In this document: piece after piece, positions 49,215-58,981 of the stretch
Numbering within the stretch: position 1 is the first letter of the stretch
Layout of the letters: every line of letters begins with the position of its first letter
Assembly (NCBI GenBank): GCA_027483535.1
Contig: JAIXUN010000003.1
Location: 310,001 to 374,000 of the forward strand
Direction: 5' to 3'
Length of the DNA stretch: 64,000 bases
Origin: a bacterium
GTDB lineage: Bacteria; Armatimonadota; Fimbriimonadia; Fimbriimonadales; Fimbriimonadaceae
Notes under the pieces: generated by a model
Told to the model about the DNA's origin: nothing
Databases searched by the model: none
Seen by the model: only the letters and a program-made list of their open reading frames with translations
Translations under genes and position numbers: made by a program

Positions 49215-50371
49215 TATGCGAAAGTCTTGATTCGTCGTTCTATTTCGTTCATCACGCGCAGGCTTGTTGCCTCATCAAATCCAATCTCAGGCACTCTGGC
49301 AACCCAAGGCAAAGCTTTCCGCGCGACCTGACCGATCATTCTAGTGATCGCTGACTCCTCTATCCCAAATTTTGATCCAAAAGCTTGAAAACTCTTTGGT
49401 TTGAAGTTTAGGTCCTTGCCCCCCATTTTGATCGCCATATGTTGATCAAGTTTTGGATAAAACAGGGTCGACAGAAGATCGTATCCCGGAGTAAGGCGCG
49501 TTGAAGATCCCCATAAAAGACTGACGTTCTTGGCATGTAAGTCTCCGTTCCCGATGAGATAAGAGAATAAATACAGGCGAAGAAGTCTAAGAATTTCCAC
49601 TTCAGGCGCAGATGAGTAATTGGCAACCGCCTCTGCAAGCTGTTGAAGGTTTACGTGATATTTTGCTCCCGGTGGAATATCTAGTAACTGACATCCATCT
49701 TCTTGATGCAGCTTTTGAGGAGCACCATTGATGATCGCACGATCAAACCTGCGGACAAGTAGCCCAGGGTTTTGGTCTCGGTCGAAGACGACTTTAGACT
49801 CATTCACCTCCAGTCCGCATGCCCTCGCCATGCGAAGAAAGAAGTGTTCGTTCTGGACAAGCAACGGATACTTGGACGGGTTCAATTTTAGAATGCTCGA
49901 CGGAGTGCGAACCCCACCGACCGTGAAGGCAACCGTTGAAGTGGAAATTTTTTCCTGAACTCCAGACACGGTCGCGTCAAAAGTAGTTTCCACGCCTCTA
50001 TGGAACTCTTCCCAAAAGTTGATTTGTTTCAGTTCGCGAGTATCCACTAGGCCTTTCCCAGGCTTGCTTGGGGCGCCAGGTGAAACAACTGAAATGTCGC
50101 CAATGCTGTCCCAGCCAATCTTGAGCAGTAGATCTAGGTCGTCTTCCTTTTGCTTACGAGCTTTAAGTAAGAGCTCTAAGCGTGCCCCTTCTGGCAAAAG
50201 ATTAAGGAAGAAGTTTGGCAAGGTAGATCCATCCCGATCCGCCTTCAGGGATGTTGCGACCGGTCCGGTCGTAGCGACTTGGTCGGCGAGAAGTGTCAGT
50301 CGGAAACCAGATGTGCTGCGCGAAAACTCAGCGACCTTTTGCGAACCCCTGTAAACATCGGCGGCGTACAT
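49214..50371 (-). CDS. hipA: HipA-type toxin kinase
   Basis: The 385-residue protein has the HipA layout. An N-terminal domain carries the typical FFLNLLPEG. The kinase part includes QKLHQEDGCQLL, the catalytic IGNGDLHAKNVSLL (the D-x-H-x-KN motif), and the metal-binding LTPGYDLLST. E. coli HipA phosphorylates glutamyl-tRNA synthetase. Catalytic residues look intact. The start codon overlaps the hipB stop (TAATG), as usual for this pair. The gene is AT-richer than the neighbours. Confidence 0.92.
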   Translation of the reverse strand: MYAADVYRGSQKVAEFSRSTSGFRLTLLADQVATTGPVATSLKADRDGSTLPNFFLNLLPEGARLELLLKARKQKEDDLDLLLKIGWDSIGDISVVSPGAPSKPGKGLVDTRELKQINFWEEFHRGVETTFDATVSGVQEKISTSTVAFTVGGVRTPSSILKLNPSKYPLLVQNEHFFLRMARACGLEVNESKVVFDRDQNPGLLVRRFDRAIINGAPQKLHQEDGCQLLDIPPGAKYHVNLQQLAEAVANYSSAPEVEILRLLRLYLFSYLIGNGDLHAKNVSLLWGSSTRLTPGYDLLSTLFYPKLDQHMAIKMGGKDLNFKPKSFQAFGSKFGIEESAITRMIGQVARKALPWVARVPEIGFDEATSLRVMNEIERRIKTFA

Positions 50372-50583
50372 TACGCGGCTCCGTTACGGTCGGTGACGTT
50401 CACCTCGAGCCCCAAAACTTTCAGGAGAGTCCAAAGCTTGTCGAGACGAAGGCTTGTTTTGCCAGACTCGACCGCGATGACAAATGGTTTGGAGCACCCT
50501 GCCAAGTCGGCGAGGGTTTCCTGGGTGATATTCAACGAGCGCCTGCGCTCGCGCACCATCGGTCCGAGTTCGTGAAGTTGCAT
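50371..50583 (-). CDS. hipB: HipB-type antitoxin, Xre/HTH protein
   Basis: A 70-residue HTH_3 protein. The motif RERRRSLNITQETLADLAGCSKPFVIAVESGKTSLRLDKLWTLLK covers about 11-55. It should neutralise HipA and repress the pair. Its TAA stop overlaps the hipA ATG. Palindromic sites lie directly upstream at 50591-50724. Confidence 0.92.
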   Translation of the reverse strand: MQLHELGPMVRERRRSLNITQETLADLAGCSKPFVIAVESGKTSLRLDKLWTLLKVLGLEVNVTDRNGAA

Positions 50584-50590
50584 AAGAGTA

Positions 50591-50724
50591 AACGATCGTT
50601 GATAATTTGGACGATCCGTTCAGATTATGGGTTTCAAATCGCGAAAAAATAAATGATCGTTTATAAAATCGTTGATTAAGACTCAAAAACGGGCGCGATA
50701 GCCAAAAATATTAACGATCGTTTA
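50591..50724 (-). promoter_or_regulatory. Palindromic operator sites of hipBA
   Basis: Three palindromic sites with core ACGATCGT or TGATCGTT lie in the AT-rich region: AAACGATCGTTG (50590-50601), AATGATCGTTTA (50652-50663) and TAACGATCGTTTA (50712-50724). Half-site-like ACGATCCGTT (50611-50620) and ATCGTTGAT (50668-50676) lie between. HipB is expected to bind paired palindromes here. Confidence 0.7.
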
Positions 50725-50735
50725 CTAACCGGGTC

Positions 50736-51263
50736 TCACTCTTTCCCAAGCCGACCCTCGATCCGCACCTGACCCGCCTCGTGAACCACTCCCGTGAGCA
50801 CACACGGGAAGGGAAGATCGGAGGCTTGGAAGATCGGGTTGATCTTGGCAAGCTGGTCTTCAATAAGGGTGCGAACTCCGACCCCGAGCGCCTCGGCAGT
50901 GACCAGCCGAACGTGAACATCGGCGCCGTTTTCCACTTCCAGCTTCACCAAAGCGACCGCCTGAATAGGGATGAGCACCGTTTTTACGGCTTGGACTCGG
51001 ACCCCTTCTTGGCTCACCGAGACCTGGAAGTTAGAGAGCCCGCCTGCTCCCTGAGACTCTAAAAACTGTGCGATCGAATCCGACCGAACCAGAACGGTCA
51101 GTTCGCCAGACCCGACCGGAACGATCTCTCCCGATTCCTCTTGAACCACATGGAGAGGTCCCCCTTCAATAAAAACCTCATCTAGCCGAGGGGCCTTTGC
51201 AAGGCTAAGACCTTCTAGGTGCACGCGAACGTGCCCAAACCGGATTCCACCCTTTGGCAACAT
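50736..51263 (-). CDS. DUF2993 / LmeA-like protein
   Basis: The 175-residue protein begins MLPKGGIRFGHVRVHLEGLS, and has TVLVRSDSIAQFLESQG then long beta strands; DUF2993 (LmeA) proteins have such a DLxxxLxx region and bind phospholipid. It has no visible signal peptide, so if it is envelope-localised the export route is not visible. The assignment is by fold pattern and is moderate. Confidence 0.55.
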   Translation of the reverse strand: MLPKGGIRFGHVRVHLEGLSLAKAPRLDEVFIEGGPLHVVQEESGEIVPVGSGELTVLVRSDSIAQFLESQGAGGLSNFQVSVSQEGVRVQAVKTVLIPIQAVALVKLEVENGADVHVRLVTAEALGVGVRTLIEDQLAKINPIFQASDLPFPCVLTGVVHEAGQVRIEGRLGKE

Positions 51264-51302
51264 ATAAGTAAAAGAGTACCGTTTCGAACCTATCCCGAGC
51301 AG

Positions 51303-51797
51303 TTAGAAGCCCATTAACGCGCTTGGAACCGCATCGGGTGGCACCTTTACATCCGCAACTCGCCAACGATGGGTGGGGATGATGAGCCACTTGCGAGCGT
51401 CTTCCTTTCTCATCTTGATGGTGACCTCCTTTACCTGCACATTGGTTCGGGCGGTGAGAATGCCGACGTTGAGCGTCATGGGAGTGGTGATGATCGCCTC
51501 GTCGCCAAAGATCTGAGCGGTAAACGGAGGCAACGTCACCTCTGGCTTCATCTTCTTCACGTAGTCGGCAATTTGGAATCGACTCCCCGTGTCTTGATCG
51601 TTGATCTTGAAGTCTATGCTGATGTTGTCCAGTACGCCGCCGGGTCTGCCGTCTTTCCCGGCTTTGATGGCCTCGGTGATCGCCTCTTGAATCAGCTTCT
51701 GGTCGTCTACCTTTGAGCCCAAGATGAGGACTCCGGCCGCACCAAGCATCAAAACTCCGATCCCGATGGAGACGCCTAAGAACTTCTTTGGACTCAT
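51303..51797 (-). CDS. Membrane-anchored protein of unknown function
   Basis: A 164-residue protein with one N-terminal TM helix (FLGVSIGIGVLMLGAAGVLIL, about 6-26) and a soluble domain, including KMKPEVTLPPFTAQIFGDEAIITTPMTLNV, that is compatible with a small beta-rich NTF2-like or lipid-binding fold. No family was firmly recognised. It precedes the DUF2993-like gene by 39 bases and may form a unit with it. Confidence 0.55.
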   Translation of the reverse strand: MSPKKFLGVSIGIGVLMLGAAGVLILGSKVDDQKLIQEAITEAIKAGKDGRPGGVLDNISIDFKINDQDTGSRFQIADYVKKMKPEVTLPPFTAQIFGDEAIITTPMTLNVGILTARTNVQVKEVTIKMRKEDARKWLIIPTHRWRVADVKVPPDAVPSALMGF

Positions 51798-51891
51798 ATC
51801 TTTCAGAACGCTGCCAGGGGGGAAGTTGGTTGCCTATTTGTTATGAATAGGTATTCCCAAATTTAGCAATCGGGTAGCCGATAATGATTGC

Positions 51892-53286
51892 ATGCCTGTT
51901 GCAATGATGAGTCTCGCCCTGATGATGTTGGGAGGGCAGAAAGGTCCGGCGGCGTGGAAAGCCGAAGCCGAGCGTCTGCTTTCGGCTGGGAAGTTTCAGC
52001 AGGCATCGGAGGCGTACTTCAAGTCGGCCGATGGCTACGCTGCAAAAGGCGACCCCAACGCCGCCAAGGTTCTCCGTGAGCGAGGCTTGCGGTATAGAAC
52101 TGAGATTGAAATGTACGCCGCCGAGACCGTTTCGAGCGGAGGCAACTTGGCAAGGCTCGAGCCCGCCGCGGGGCTGTATCTAGGAGCCAACATCGAGCGT
52201 GAAGACAGCACTCGCGACCCCCAGGCGTTCAACAACCTGGTGCAAAAGAAGCACGCGATGTTCTTTATGTATCGCAAGTACGGGGTGGACTTTCCGACAG
52301 ATTACGCCGCCAACCTTCGCCGAGCCGGAGCCGCGCTGCAGATTGCGTGGGAACCGCGATCACTGGGCGACGTTCGGGACGACGACTATCTGCGCCGATT
52401 CGCCCGCGCCATCAAAGACAGCGGCATCCCTGTTTTTGTGCGTTTTGCGGGCGAGATGAACGGCAGTTGGACCCCCTATCACAGCAACCCGGCCGTTTAC
52501 AAAGAGAAGTTTCGACTGGTGGCGGATGTGGTGAGAACCGTCGCCCCCAATGCGGCGATGGTTTGGTGTCCGAACACTATTCCCGAGGAACCCATCGACT
52601 CTTACTATCCCGGCGAGCAGTGGGTGGATTGGGTTGGCGTGAACTTCTATTCGGTGATGTACAACGATGCGGATCGGGCTCGGGCCGCCGAGTGGCGACA
52701 ACCCACCGATTCTCTGGACTACGTCTACAAGAAGTATTCCGGCAAGCATCCGATGATGGTCGGCGAATGGGCGGCATCACATCGTAGTAGCATCGACGAC
52801 TATGATCGTCCGGAGTTTGCAGCGGAGAAGATGGCGCAGTTCTTTAGAACCGTTCCGCTGAGATACCCTCGGCTCAAAGCCGCCAGTTGGCTGAGCTTCA
52901 ATACATTCAAATACGCTCGGCAAGATAGGCAGTTAAACAACTATGCGCTCTTCGATAACCCGGCGGTAGCCAGGGCTTATATGAGTGAGATTCAGGATCC
53001 TTATCTCCTGAGCAAGGTGGGGCTATCGGCGCCGGTGCGGTGGAAGAAGGTTTCTGCGGGCAAAGGCGGGCAAACGGTGCGAGTCTTTGTTCGCAGTTAC
53101 GAATCGTATCCGACGGTGCGGATCGACTGGGGAACGGGGTCGCGGACCATCGCGGGTCGAGAGCTGAAGATGGGTCCTTTGGAAGTGGTTTTGCCCTCTT
53201 TGGGAACGGGGTCTTGGGTGGAAGCAACGGTTCGAGACGGCAAGGGTCGAGTGGCGCTGAAGAAGCGATTCCCGCTCGGTCCTTAG
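51892..53286 (+). CDS. GH26-like glycoside hydrolase
   Basis: A 464-residue protein: a short hydrophobic start (MPVAMMSLALMMLGG), a TPR-like helical segment (AERLLSAGKFQQASEAYFKSA, about 26-47), and a TIM barrel of about 90-390. Catalytic Glu candidates are E188 in VRFAGEMNGSW and E292 in MMVGEWAASH, where GH26 has its acid/base and nucleophile. GH26 enzymes cleave beta-mannans and related beta-glycans. A small beta domain follows (about 390-464). The hydrophobic start may be an export signal. A tRNA-Leu gene follows 43 bases downstream. Confidence 0.8.
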   Translation: MPVAMMSLALMMLGGQKGPAAWKAEAERLLSAGKFQQASEAYFKSADGYAAKGDPNAAKVLRERGLRYRTEIEMYAAETVSSGGNLARLEPAAGLYLGANIEREDSTRDPQAFNNLVQKKHAMFFMYRKYGVDFPTDYAANLRRAGAALQIAWEPRSLGDVRDDDYLRRFARAIKDSGIPVFVRFAGEMNGSWTPYHSNPAVYKEKFRLVADVVRTVAPNAAMVWCPNTIPEEPIDSYYPGEQWVDWVGVNFYSVMYNDADRARAAEWRQPTDSLDYVYKKYSGKHPMMVGEWAASHRSSIDDYDRPEFAAEKMAQFFRTVPLRYPRLKAASWLSFNTFKYARQDRQLNNYALFDNPAVARAYMSEIQDPYLLSKVGLSAPVRWKKVSAGKGGQTVRVFVRSYESYPTVRIDWGTGSRTIAGRELKMGPLEVVLPSLGTGSWVEATVRDGKGRVALKKRFPLGP

Positions 53287-53328
53287 CCCTGTGCGCCTAG
53301 CGGAAGGTATTCTATGGGTTCTGTTCTT

Positions 53329-53413
<85 letters not shown>

Positions 53414-53517
53414 TCCTTCCTGAATCCCACTTTAAGGGATCATCTTGCAGCAAATTTGCGTAAATACCATCGCTCGGCGGATGTAGACTTAAACGCGCAG
53501 CGCAGGGCATTTTAGTA

Positions 53518-56376
53518 ATGAACGGAGCACTTCCAACAAGACATCAAGCTTGCTGGCATGCTAACGTTCTCACTCAGCGACTGGCATCCGATAATCGGTC
53601 TAAGTTAGGACCTTCGATTTTCGACGCAACGGTTGACCTCAATCCTCACCAGTTAGACGCGGCACTGTTTGCCTTTCGATCGCCGCTCAGCCGAGGGGCT
53701 ATCCTTGCCGATGAAGTGGGTCTGGGAAAAACCATCGAGGCCGCACTCATCATCTCTCAGCTCTGGGCGGAGCACAAACGCCGAATATTGGTGGTTGCAC
53801 CAACCATTCTCAGAAAGCAGTGGGCAACCGAACTTCAGGAAAAGTTCTTCCTGCCCGCAAAGGTGTTAGATACCAAAGACTACAATGCATTAAGAGCTCA
53901 AGATGAAGACCCGCTGGCTGCAGGCCAAGTGCTCATCTGCTCCTATCACTTCGCGGCCGCTCGAGCCAATATCTTTGGATCAACGTCTTGGGACCTCGTC
54001 GTCATCGACGAAGCCCACAGAGTTCGAAATGTCTGGAAGCCGTCCAACAAAATTGCGAACTCCCTTCACAGCGCCTTTTCTAACAAGCCGTTGGTTCTTT
54101 TAACCGCTACTCCGCTGCAGAACTCTCTCCTAGAACTTTACGGACTGGTGAGCTTTATCGACGAACACCTGTTCGGAGGTCTCGATACTTTCAAGGCGCG
54201 GTACATGCGCGGTCCAATGGAAGAAAGGCAGTTCGCCGATCTTCAACAGCGCCTTCGACCCATTTGTCAGCGAACCCTGCGAAGGCAAGTTCAAGAGTAC
54301 GTTCGGTTCACCAACCGAATCCCGATCACTCAAGACTTCACCCCATCACATGATGAACAGGTGCTCTACGATGAAGTCTCGGAGTACCTGCAACGCCCCA
54401 ACCTAAACGCTCTGCCGAACAAGCAACGCGCGCTGATGACGTTGATCCTACGGAAGCTCCTGGCAAGCTCAACGTTTGCCATCTCCGCGACCCTCAAGAC
54501 GCTTGCAGATCGGTTAGAGAACAACAACCGTGCCGCTCTAGAAACCCTTGCCGCAGACTATGAGTCGGCAGACGAAGTGACCGAAGAATGGGGAGATCCG
54601 GTTGCCAATGAGGAAAACGATACGGCAGGCAGCCCGGCAGAGATCGCCGCAGAAATCCAAGACCTTCGCCGATTCGGCTCGCTTGCCGAATCCATCATGG
54701 TCAACGCCAAAGGAGAAGCCCTGTTGGTTGCCCTCCAGCAAGGATTCACCAAACTCGAAGAGCTTGGCGCAAAGCGTAAAGCGGTCATCTTCACCGAATC
54801 CAGAAGGACCCAGGAATACCTGGTTGCCCTGCTCAACGGAAATGGATTTGAAGACAAGGTCTTAACCATCAACGGCACCAATGCCGATGACCGCTCCGGA
54901 GCAATCTACAAAGCTTGGCTGCAAAAACATAAAGGGGAGCCCGTGGTTACGGGCAACAAAGCGGTCGATCTTCGTGCCGCCCTGGTGGAGCACTTCAGGG
55001 AGCATGCAGAAATCCTCATCGCAACCGAGGCCGCCAGTGAAGGTGTGAACCTTCAGTTCTGCTCTTTAGTCGTCAACTTCGATCTCCCCTGGAACCCGCA
55101 AAGAATCGAGCAGCGCATCGGTCGGTGTCATCGGTACGGTCAGCAGCACGACGTGGTGGTCATCAACTTCGTCAACCGAACCAACGAGGCCGACCGTAGG
55201 CTCTTTGAACTTCTCGATCAGAAGTTTCAACTGTTCAACGGGGTTTTCGGGTCTTCAGACGAGATCCTGGGTGCACTCGAATCGGGGGTCGATTTCGAGC
55301 GACGCATCGCCGATATCTACCAATCGTGCCGAACCCGTGAAGAGATCGACGTTGCGTTCGACGAACTGCGCGCCGAACTGGATGGCGAGATCCAAACGCG
55401 CATGTCTGATACCCGCGCGAAACTGTTGGAGAACTTCGACGAAGACGTGCACAACAAGCTCAAAGTGCACCTAGACGAGAACAAGCGGCAACTCGACCGC
55501 TTGGAGCGGGCACTCTGGAGCGTCACCAAATGGGGACTTGGGAACCGGGCAACGTTTGATGACGAAGAGTACGAGTTCCACCTAACCCAATCACCGGAAG
55601 ATTGCCCCGAGGTGGCACCGGGACGATACCGCTACGTTCGGCACGCCCTGCAAGATCAAGCCGCTCTGCCGTACCGCCTTGGGCACCCCTTGGCTCAAAT
55701 CCTTTTGGAAAAGGCGAAAGAGCCGATTGCGGAAACAAGACACCTGCGGTTCAACTATAGTGGCCTTGGCAGAAAAATCGGCTTGCTCGATCCGCTGGTG
55801 GGTCAGTCCGGCTGGGTGCAGGTCACCAAGCTCACGATAGAAAGCTTTGAAACCGAAGACCAACTCATCTGTGCGGTGGTGTTGGATTCGGGGGAACAGG
55901 CTCCGCAAGAAGTTGTAGACGCGTTGTTCCAATGCGGCGGGGAAGATCTAGGAGCGGTCGAAATGCCGCCCGATGTTTCGTCGGCTTTGCAATCGCAAAC
56001 CGATTTCTTGATCGATCAAGCGGTGGCGCAGTCGCAAGACCGCAATAAGCGGTACTTCGCGGAAGAACTGGAGAAGCTGGATCGCTGGGCAGACGACCTC
56101 AAGCATGGTCTAGAGGTGGAACTCAAGGAACTGGACCTGCAGATTCGTGCGGCAGGTAAAGAGGTCAAACTGGCAAGCACCCTGGATCAGAAGCTAGAGA
56201 TCGAAAAGCGTAAGCGGGAACTGGAGCAGACGCGCAACCGCAAGCGGCGAGAACTCTTTGATGCCCAAGACCGGATCGATGAAGAGAAGGGTGAGGTCAT
56301 CGAGGCAGTCGAGCGCCGACTGGGGCAGTCACTTAGTTCAAAGAACGTATTGAAGATCAACCTAGAGTTAATCTAG
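53518..56376 (+). CDS. SNF2-like helicase of a defence-type operon
   Basis: A 952-residue SF2 helicase. Motif I is DEVGLGKTIEA (about 65-75), DEAH-type motif II is VVIDEAHRV (about 162-170), motif III is LTATPLQNS, and motif VI is QRIGRCHRYGQ (about 532). Motifs are close to SNF2/HepA ATPases, as in DISARM DrmD. The C-terminal quarter is a charged coiled coil (about 845-935, with KRKRELEQTRNRKRRELF). It translocates on DNA using ATP. It lies first in the gene group, directly after tRNA-Leu, and is separated from the next gene by 140 bases. Confidence 0.85.
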   Translation: MNGALPTRHQACWHANVLTQRLASDNRSKLGPSIFDATVDLNPHQLDAALFAFRSPLSRGAILADEVGLGKTIEAALIISQLWAEHKRRILVVAPTILRKQWATELQEKFFLPAKVLDTKDYNALRAQDEDPLAAGQVLICSYHFAAARANIFGSTSWDLVVIDEAHRVRNVWKPSNKIANSLHSAFSNKPLVLLTATPLQNSLLELYGLVSFIDEHLFGGLDTFKARYMRGPMEERQFADLQQRLRPICQRTLRRQVQEYVRFTNRIPITQDFTPSHDEQVLYDEVSEYLQRPNLNALPNKQRALMTLILRKLLASSTFAISATLKTLADRLENNNRAALETLAADYESADEVTEEWGDPVANEENDTAGSPAEIAAEIQDLRRFGSLAESIMVNAKGEALLVALQQGFTKLEELGAKRKAVIFTESRRTQEYLVALLNGNGFEDKVLTINGTNADDRSGAIYKAWLQKHKGEPVVTGNKAVDLRAALVEHFREHAEILIATEAASEGVNLQFCSLVVNFDLPWNPQRIEQRIGRCHRYGQQHDVVVINFVNRTNEADRRLFELLDQKFQLFNGVFGSSDEILGALESGVDFERRIADIYQSCRTREEIDVAFDELRAELDGEIQTRMSDTRAKLLENFDEDVHNKLKVHLDENKRQLDRLERALWSVTKWGLGNRATFDDEEYEFHLTQSPEDCPEVAPGRYRYVRHALQDQAALPYRLGHPLAQILLEKAKEPIAETRHLRFNYSGLGRKIGLLDPLVGQSGWVQVTKLTIESFETEDQLICAVVLDSGEQAPQEVVDALFQCGGEDLGAVEMPPDVSSALQSQTDFLIDQAVAQSQDRNKRYFAEELEKLDRWADDLKHGLEVELKELDLQIRAAGKEVKLASTLDQKLEIEKRKRELEQTRNRKRRELFDAQDRIDEEKGEVIEAVERRLGQSLSSKNVLKINLELI

Positions 56377-56516
56377 TCGTTGAACAGGTAAGAGTCTGTT
56401 TTGAAATCAATGAATATGATTTATCCCATCGCAAGTATGCCGATTTTTACAAAGTTGCTTTCAAACTCGTAGCATAATGGTGACGACCCCTGAGATAGGG
56501 TGGTCATAGTTAGGAG

Positions 56517-57260
56517 ATGAAAAAGACAATGAATGAAGAACAAAGTGAGACTGAAGAGGAAAAAAGCGTGGCGCAGAAGGCCAAGTTGAAGGCGAGTTTC
56601 CAACGCCTGAAAAGATTGACAATTGTGTTAGTGGGCAGTCTCACTGTCCTATATATTTTAACGCTTGCAGTGCGGCTTGTGTGGTTATGGTGGGGTGTTA
56701 GCCACATTTCTGTTGAAAGCTTCAACACCGTGATGAAGGTCATACCGTGGTGGCCCCTCGTGGCTTGTTTGATTTTATACGTCCTGGCAACTAGGCATAG
56801 AGGCTCTATTGACTATCTCATCAGAAATCTCCGGCTGAAGCATGGTGATACAGAGTTCGGGTCAAACACCCAAATGGCGATTGATACGGGCAGCACTAAT
56901 TCCGCCCAGAACCTACAGGCGGGTAACGAAGCTCAAGAGAACGGCGGGAAGGCATTGAGCCCAGAACAGCGAGTTGAGGAGCTAGTTTTGGTAAACGAAG
57001 AGCTGACAATAAAGCTAATGTATTACCAGTTGAATCAGCAGTCTCGAATGCTATTGAAAAGGCTTTCACGAGAACCAGAAAGATTTGTAAGTTCTAAGGA
57101 GCTTAATGGAAGGGTATTAGGTTCTAATGAAGTAACTTCAGAAATTAGGGCACTTCAAACAGCTGGGCTTATTGTAAGAGAAGGTTTGAATGCGCGTTCG
57201 TACAAAATTACAGAGAAAGGCCAGAAGGTGATTGCTACCGCGGAGACTGATCTGGATTGA
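56517..57260 (+). CDS. Two-TM protein with C-terminal winged helix, in defence operon
   Basis: A 247-residue protein with acidic N-terminus, TM helices at about 35-60 and 76-93, a Ser/Asn/Gly linker (114-148), a short amphipathic helix (EQRVEELVLVNEELTIKL) and a winged helix at about 172-243 (LLKRLSREPERFVSSKELNGRVLGSNEVTSEIRALQTAGLIVREG). No known family was recognised. Its codons are AT-richer than the flanking helicase gene. The methyltransferase TTG overlaps the stop by 4 bases (TTGA), so it is translationally coupled. A membrane-linked sensor or regulator is a guess. Confidence 0.75.
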   Translation: MKKTMNEEQSETEEEKSVAQKAKLKASFQRLKRLTIVLVGSLTVLYILTLAVRLVWLWWGVSHISVESFNTVMKVIPWWPLVACLILYVLATRHRGSIDYLIRNLRLKHGDTEFGSNTQMAIDTGSTNSAQNLQAGNEAQENGGKALSPEQRVEELVLVNEELTIKLMYYQLNQQSRMLLKRLSREPERFVSSKELNGRVLGSNEVTSEIRALQTAGLIVREGLNARSYKITEKGQKVIATAETDLD

Positions 57261-58981
57261 AAACTAAGCTTGAATTGACTTGGATTGGGAAGGAACAGAG
57301 GCCGCGGTTGGAGCCGAGGATTCTGGTTGAGGATTCGGAACTGTCCTACCACGCTAAAGAGCGGGTTTCGGAAGAGGATCTCTTCGATAACCGCCTGATT
57401 TTTGGGGACAACCTTCTTGCGCTGAAAGCGCTCGAGCAGGAGTTTGCGGGCAAGGTGAAATGCATCTTCATCGATCCACCCTACAATACGGGTTCCGCAT
57501 TTGAACATTTTCCCGACGGACTAGAGCATTCGCTTTGGCTGTCTATGGTTCGTGATAGATTGGAAATCTTAGCGCGACTGCTTGCGATTGATGGTTCGCT
57601 TTGGATAACTTTAGATGATACTGAAGTTCATTACTTCAAGATAATGGCTGACGAGATTATGGGGCGACAGAATTTTGTTTCCTCAGTAGCTTGGGAGAAA
57701 GACAAAGGACGTAGAAACGACACTGATTTTTCTTCTGCACATGATCACATTCTGATCTACGCAAAAGATCGCGCAGCCTGGGCTAAGAGTAGGAATCTGA
57801 TTCCAAGGAGTGCCGATCAAACCAAGCGATACCGCAACCCTGATAATGATCCGAGGGGACCTTGGTTACAAGGCGACAATGGCACAGCCAAAAGTGGCAC
57901 GGACAAGGCGCGTTTTCCGATTGAGCTTCCATCCGGGAGAGTCGTCGTGCCGCCGCAAGGTAACTACTGGCGATTCAGCGAAGCAAATTTCAAGAAAGCT
58001 AGGGAAGAGGGCCGGGTCTACTTCGGCTCGAAAGGCGACAGTATGCCCGTCATCAAGAGATATCTGACCGATGTGCAAGATGGAGTGGTTCCACGATCAT
58101 GGTGGACTGGGGACGAGGCTGGAACGAATCAGGACGCTAAGCGAGATCATCTCCGAAAGCTACTGCCGCAAATTGAGCCTTTTTCCACACCAAAACCTGA
58201 GCAGCTATTGAAGCTAATTCTTCAGATAGCATCATCAGAAGGCGATTGGGTTCTCGATTCGTTTGCAGGTTCTGGCACGACTGGGGCGGTCGCCCACAAA
58301 ATGGGGCGTCGCTGGATCATGGTTGAGCTACGTGAAACATGCCATACCCACATCATTCCGCGCTTGAAAAAGGTGATCGATGGCGAAGACCCGGGTGGGG
58401 TGACGGAAGCGACGGGTTGGAAGGGCGGCGGAGGGTTCCGTTACTACAAGCTCGGGCCGAGCTTGCTGAAGCAAGACAAGTACGGGCAGTGGGTGATCAA
58501 CGACGCCTACAACGCGGAGATGCTTGCCGAGGCGATGTGCAAGCACATGGGCTTTACCTATGCCCCTAGCGACGAGTTGTATTGGCAGCACGGACGATCG
58601 ACCGAGACCGATTTCATCTACGTCACTACTCAAACCTTTAACCATGAGGCTATGGCCCACCTTTCGGAGGAAGTCGGCCCGAACCGGTCTTTGCTGGTTT
58701 GCTGTACCGCGTGGGAGGGCAACGTTAGCGCCTTCCCGAACCTGGACTTTAAAAAGATTCCGAACACGGTGCTGAACAAGTGCGAGTTCGGGAAAGACGA
58801 TTACAGCCTCAACATTCAGAACCTGCCCATGAAGGCCGCCGAGGCCGAGCCCCCCGTTGGCGAGCCTCCCGTTGCCAAGCGGGTTTCTACCAAGGCAGGT
58901 AAGGAAGGGACCGGGGACCTGTTTGCCGAGGAAGCCGCAACCGATTCTGTTGCCGATACGAGCGAGGAGGCAGGCGAATGA
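57257..58981 (+). CDS. Type III-like DNA methyltransferase (beta class)
   Basis: A 574-residue methyltransferase of the N4/N6 type. Motif IV DPPYNTG starts at about 73, and SAM motif I appears later (DSFAGSGTTGAVAHKMGRRW, about 334-353); this permuted order defines the beta class used by type III Mod subunits. The C-terminal third (about 380-574) should recognise DNA. The start is TTG 57257, inside the previous stop. The stop overlaps the next ATG (ATGA). With the downstream Res-like protein it forms a type III-like restriction-modification pair; it should methylate adenine. Confidence 0.9.
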   Translation: MKTKLELTWIGKEQRPRLEPRILVEDSELSYHAKERVSEEDLFDNRLIFGDNLLALKALEQEFAGKVKCIFIDPPYNTGSAFEHFPDGLEHSLWLSMVRDRLEILARLLAIDGSLWITLDDTEVHYFKIMADEIMGRQNFVSSVAWEKDKGRRNDTDFSSAHDHILIYAKDRAAWAKSRNLIPRSADQTKRYRNPDNDPRGPWLQGDNGTAKSGTDKARFPIELPSGRVVVPPQGNYWRFSEANFKKAREEGRVYFGSKGDSMPVIKRYLTDVQDGVVPRSWWTGDEAGTNQDAKRDHLRKLLPQIEPFSTPKPEQLLKLILQIASSEGDWVLDSFAGSGTTGAVAHKMGRRWIMVELRETCHTHIIPRLKKVIDGEDPGGVTEATGWKGGGGFRYYKLGPSLLKQDKYGQWVINDAYNAEMLAEAMCKHMGFTYAPSDELYWQHGRSTETDFIYVTTQTFNHEAMAHLSEEVGPNRSLLVCCTAWEGNVSAFPNLDFKKIPNTVLNKCEFGKDDYSLNIQNLPMKAAEAEPPVGEPPVAKRVSTKAGKEGTGDLFAEEAATDSVADTSEEAGE

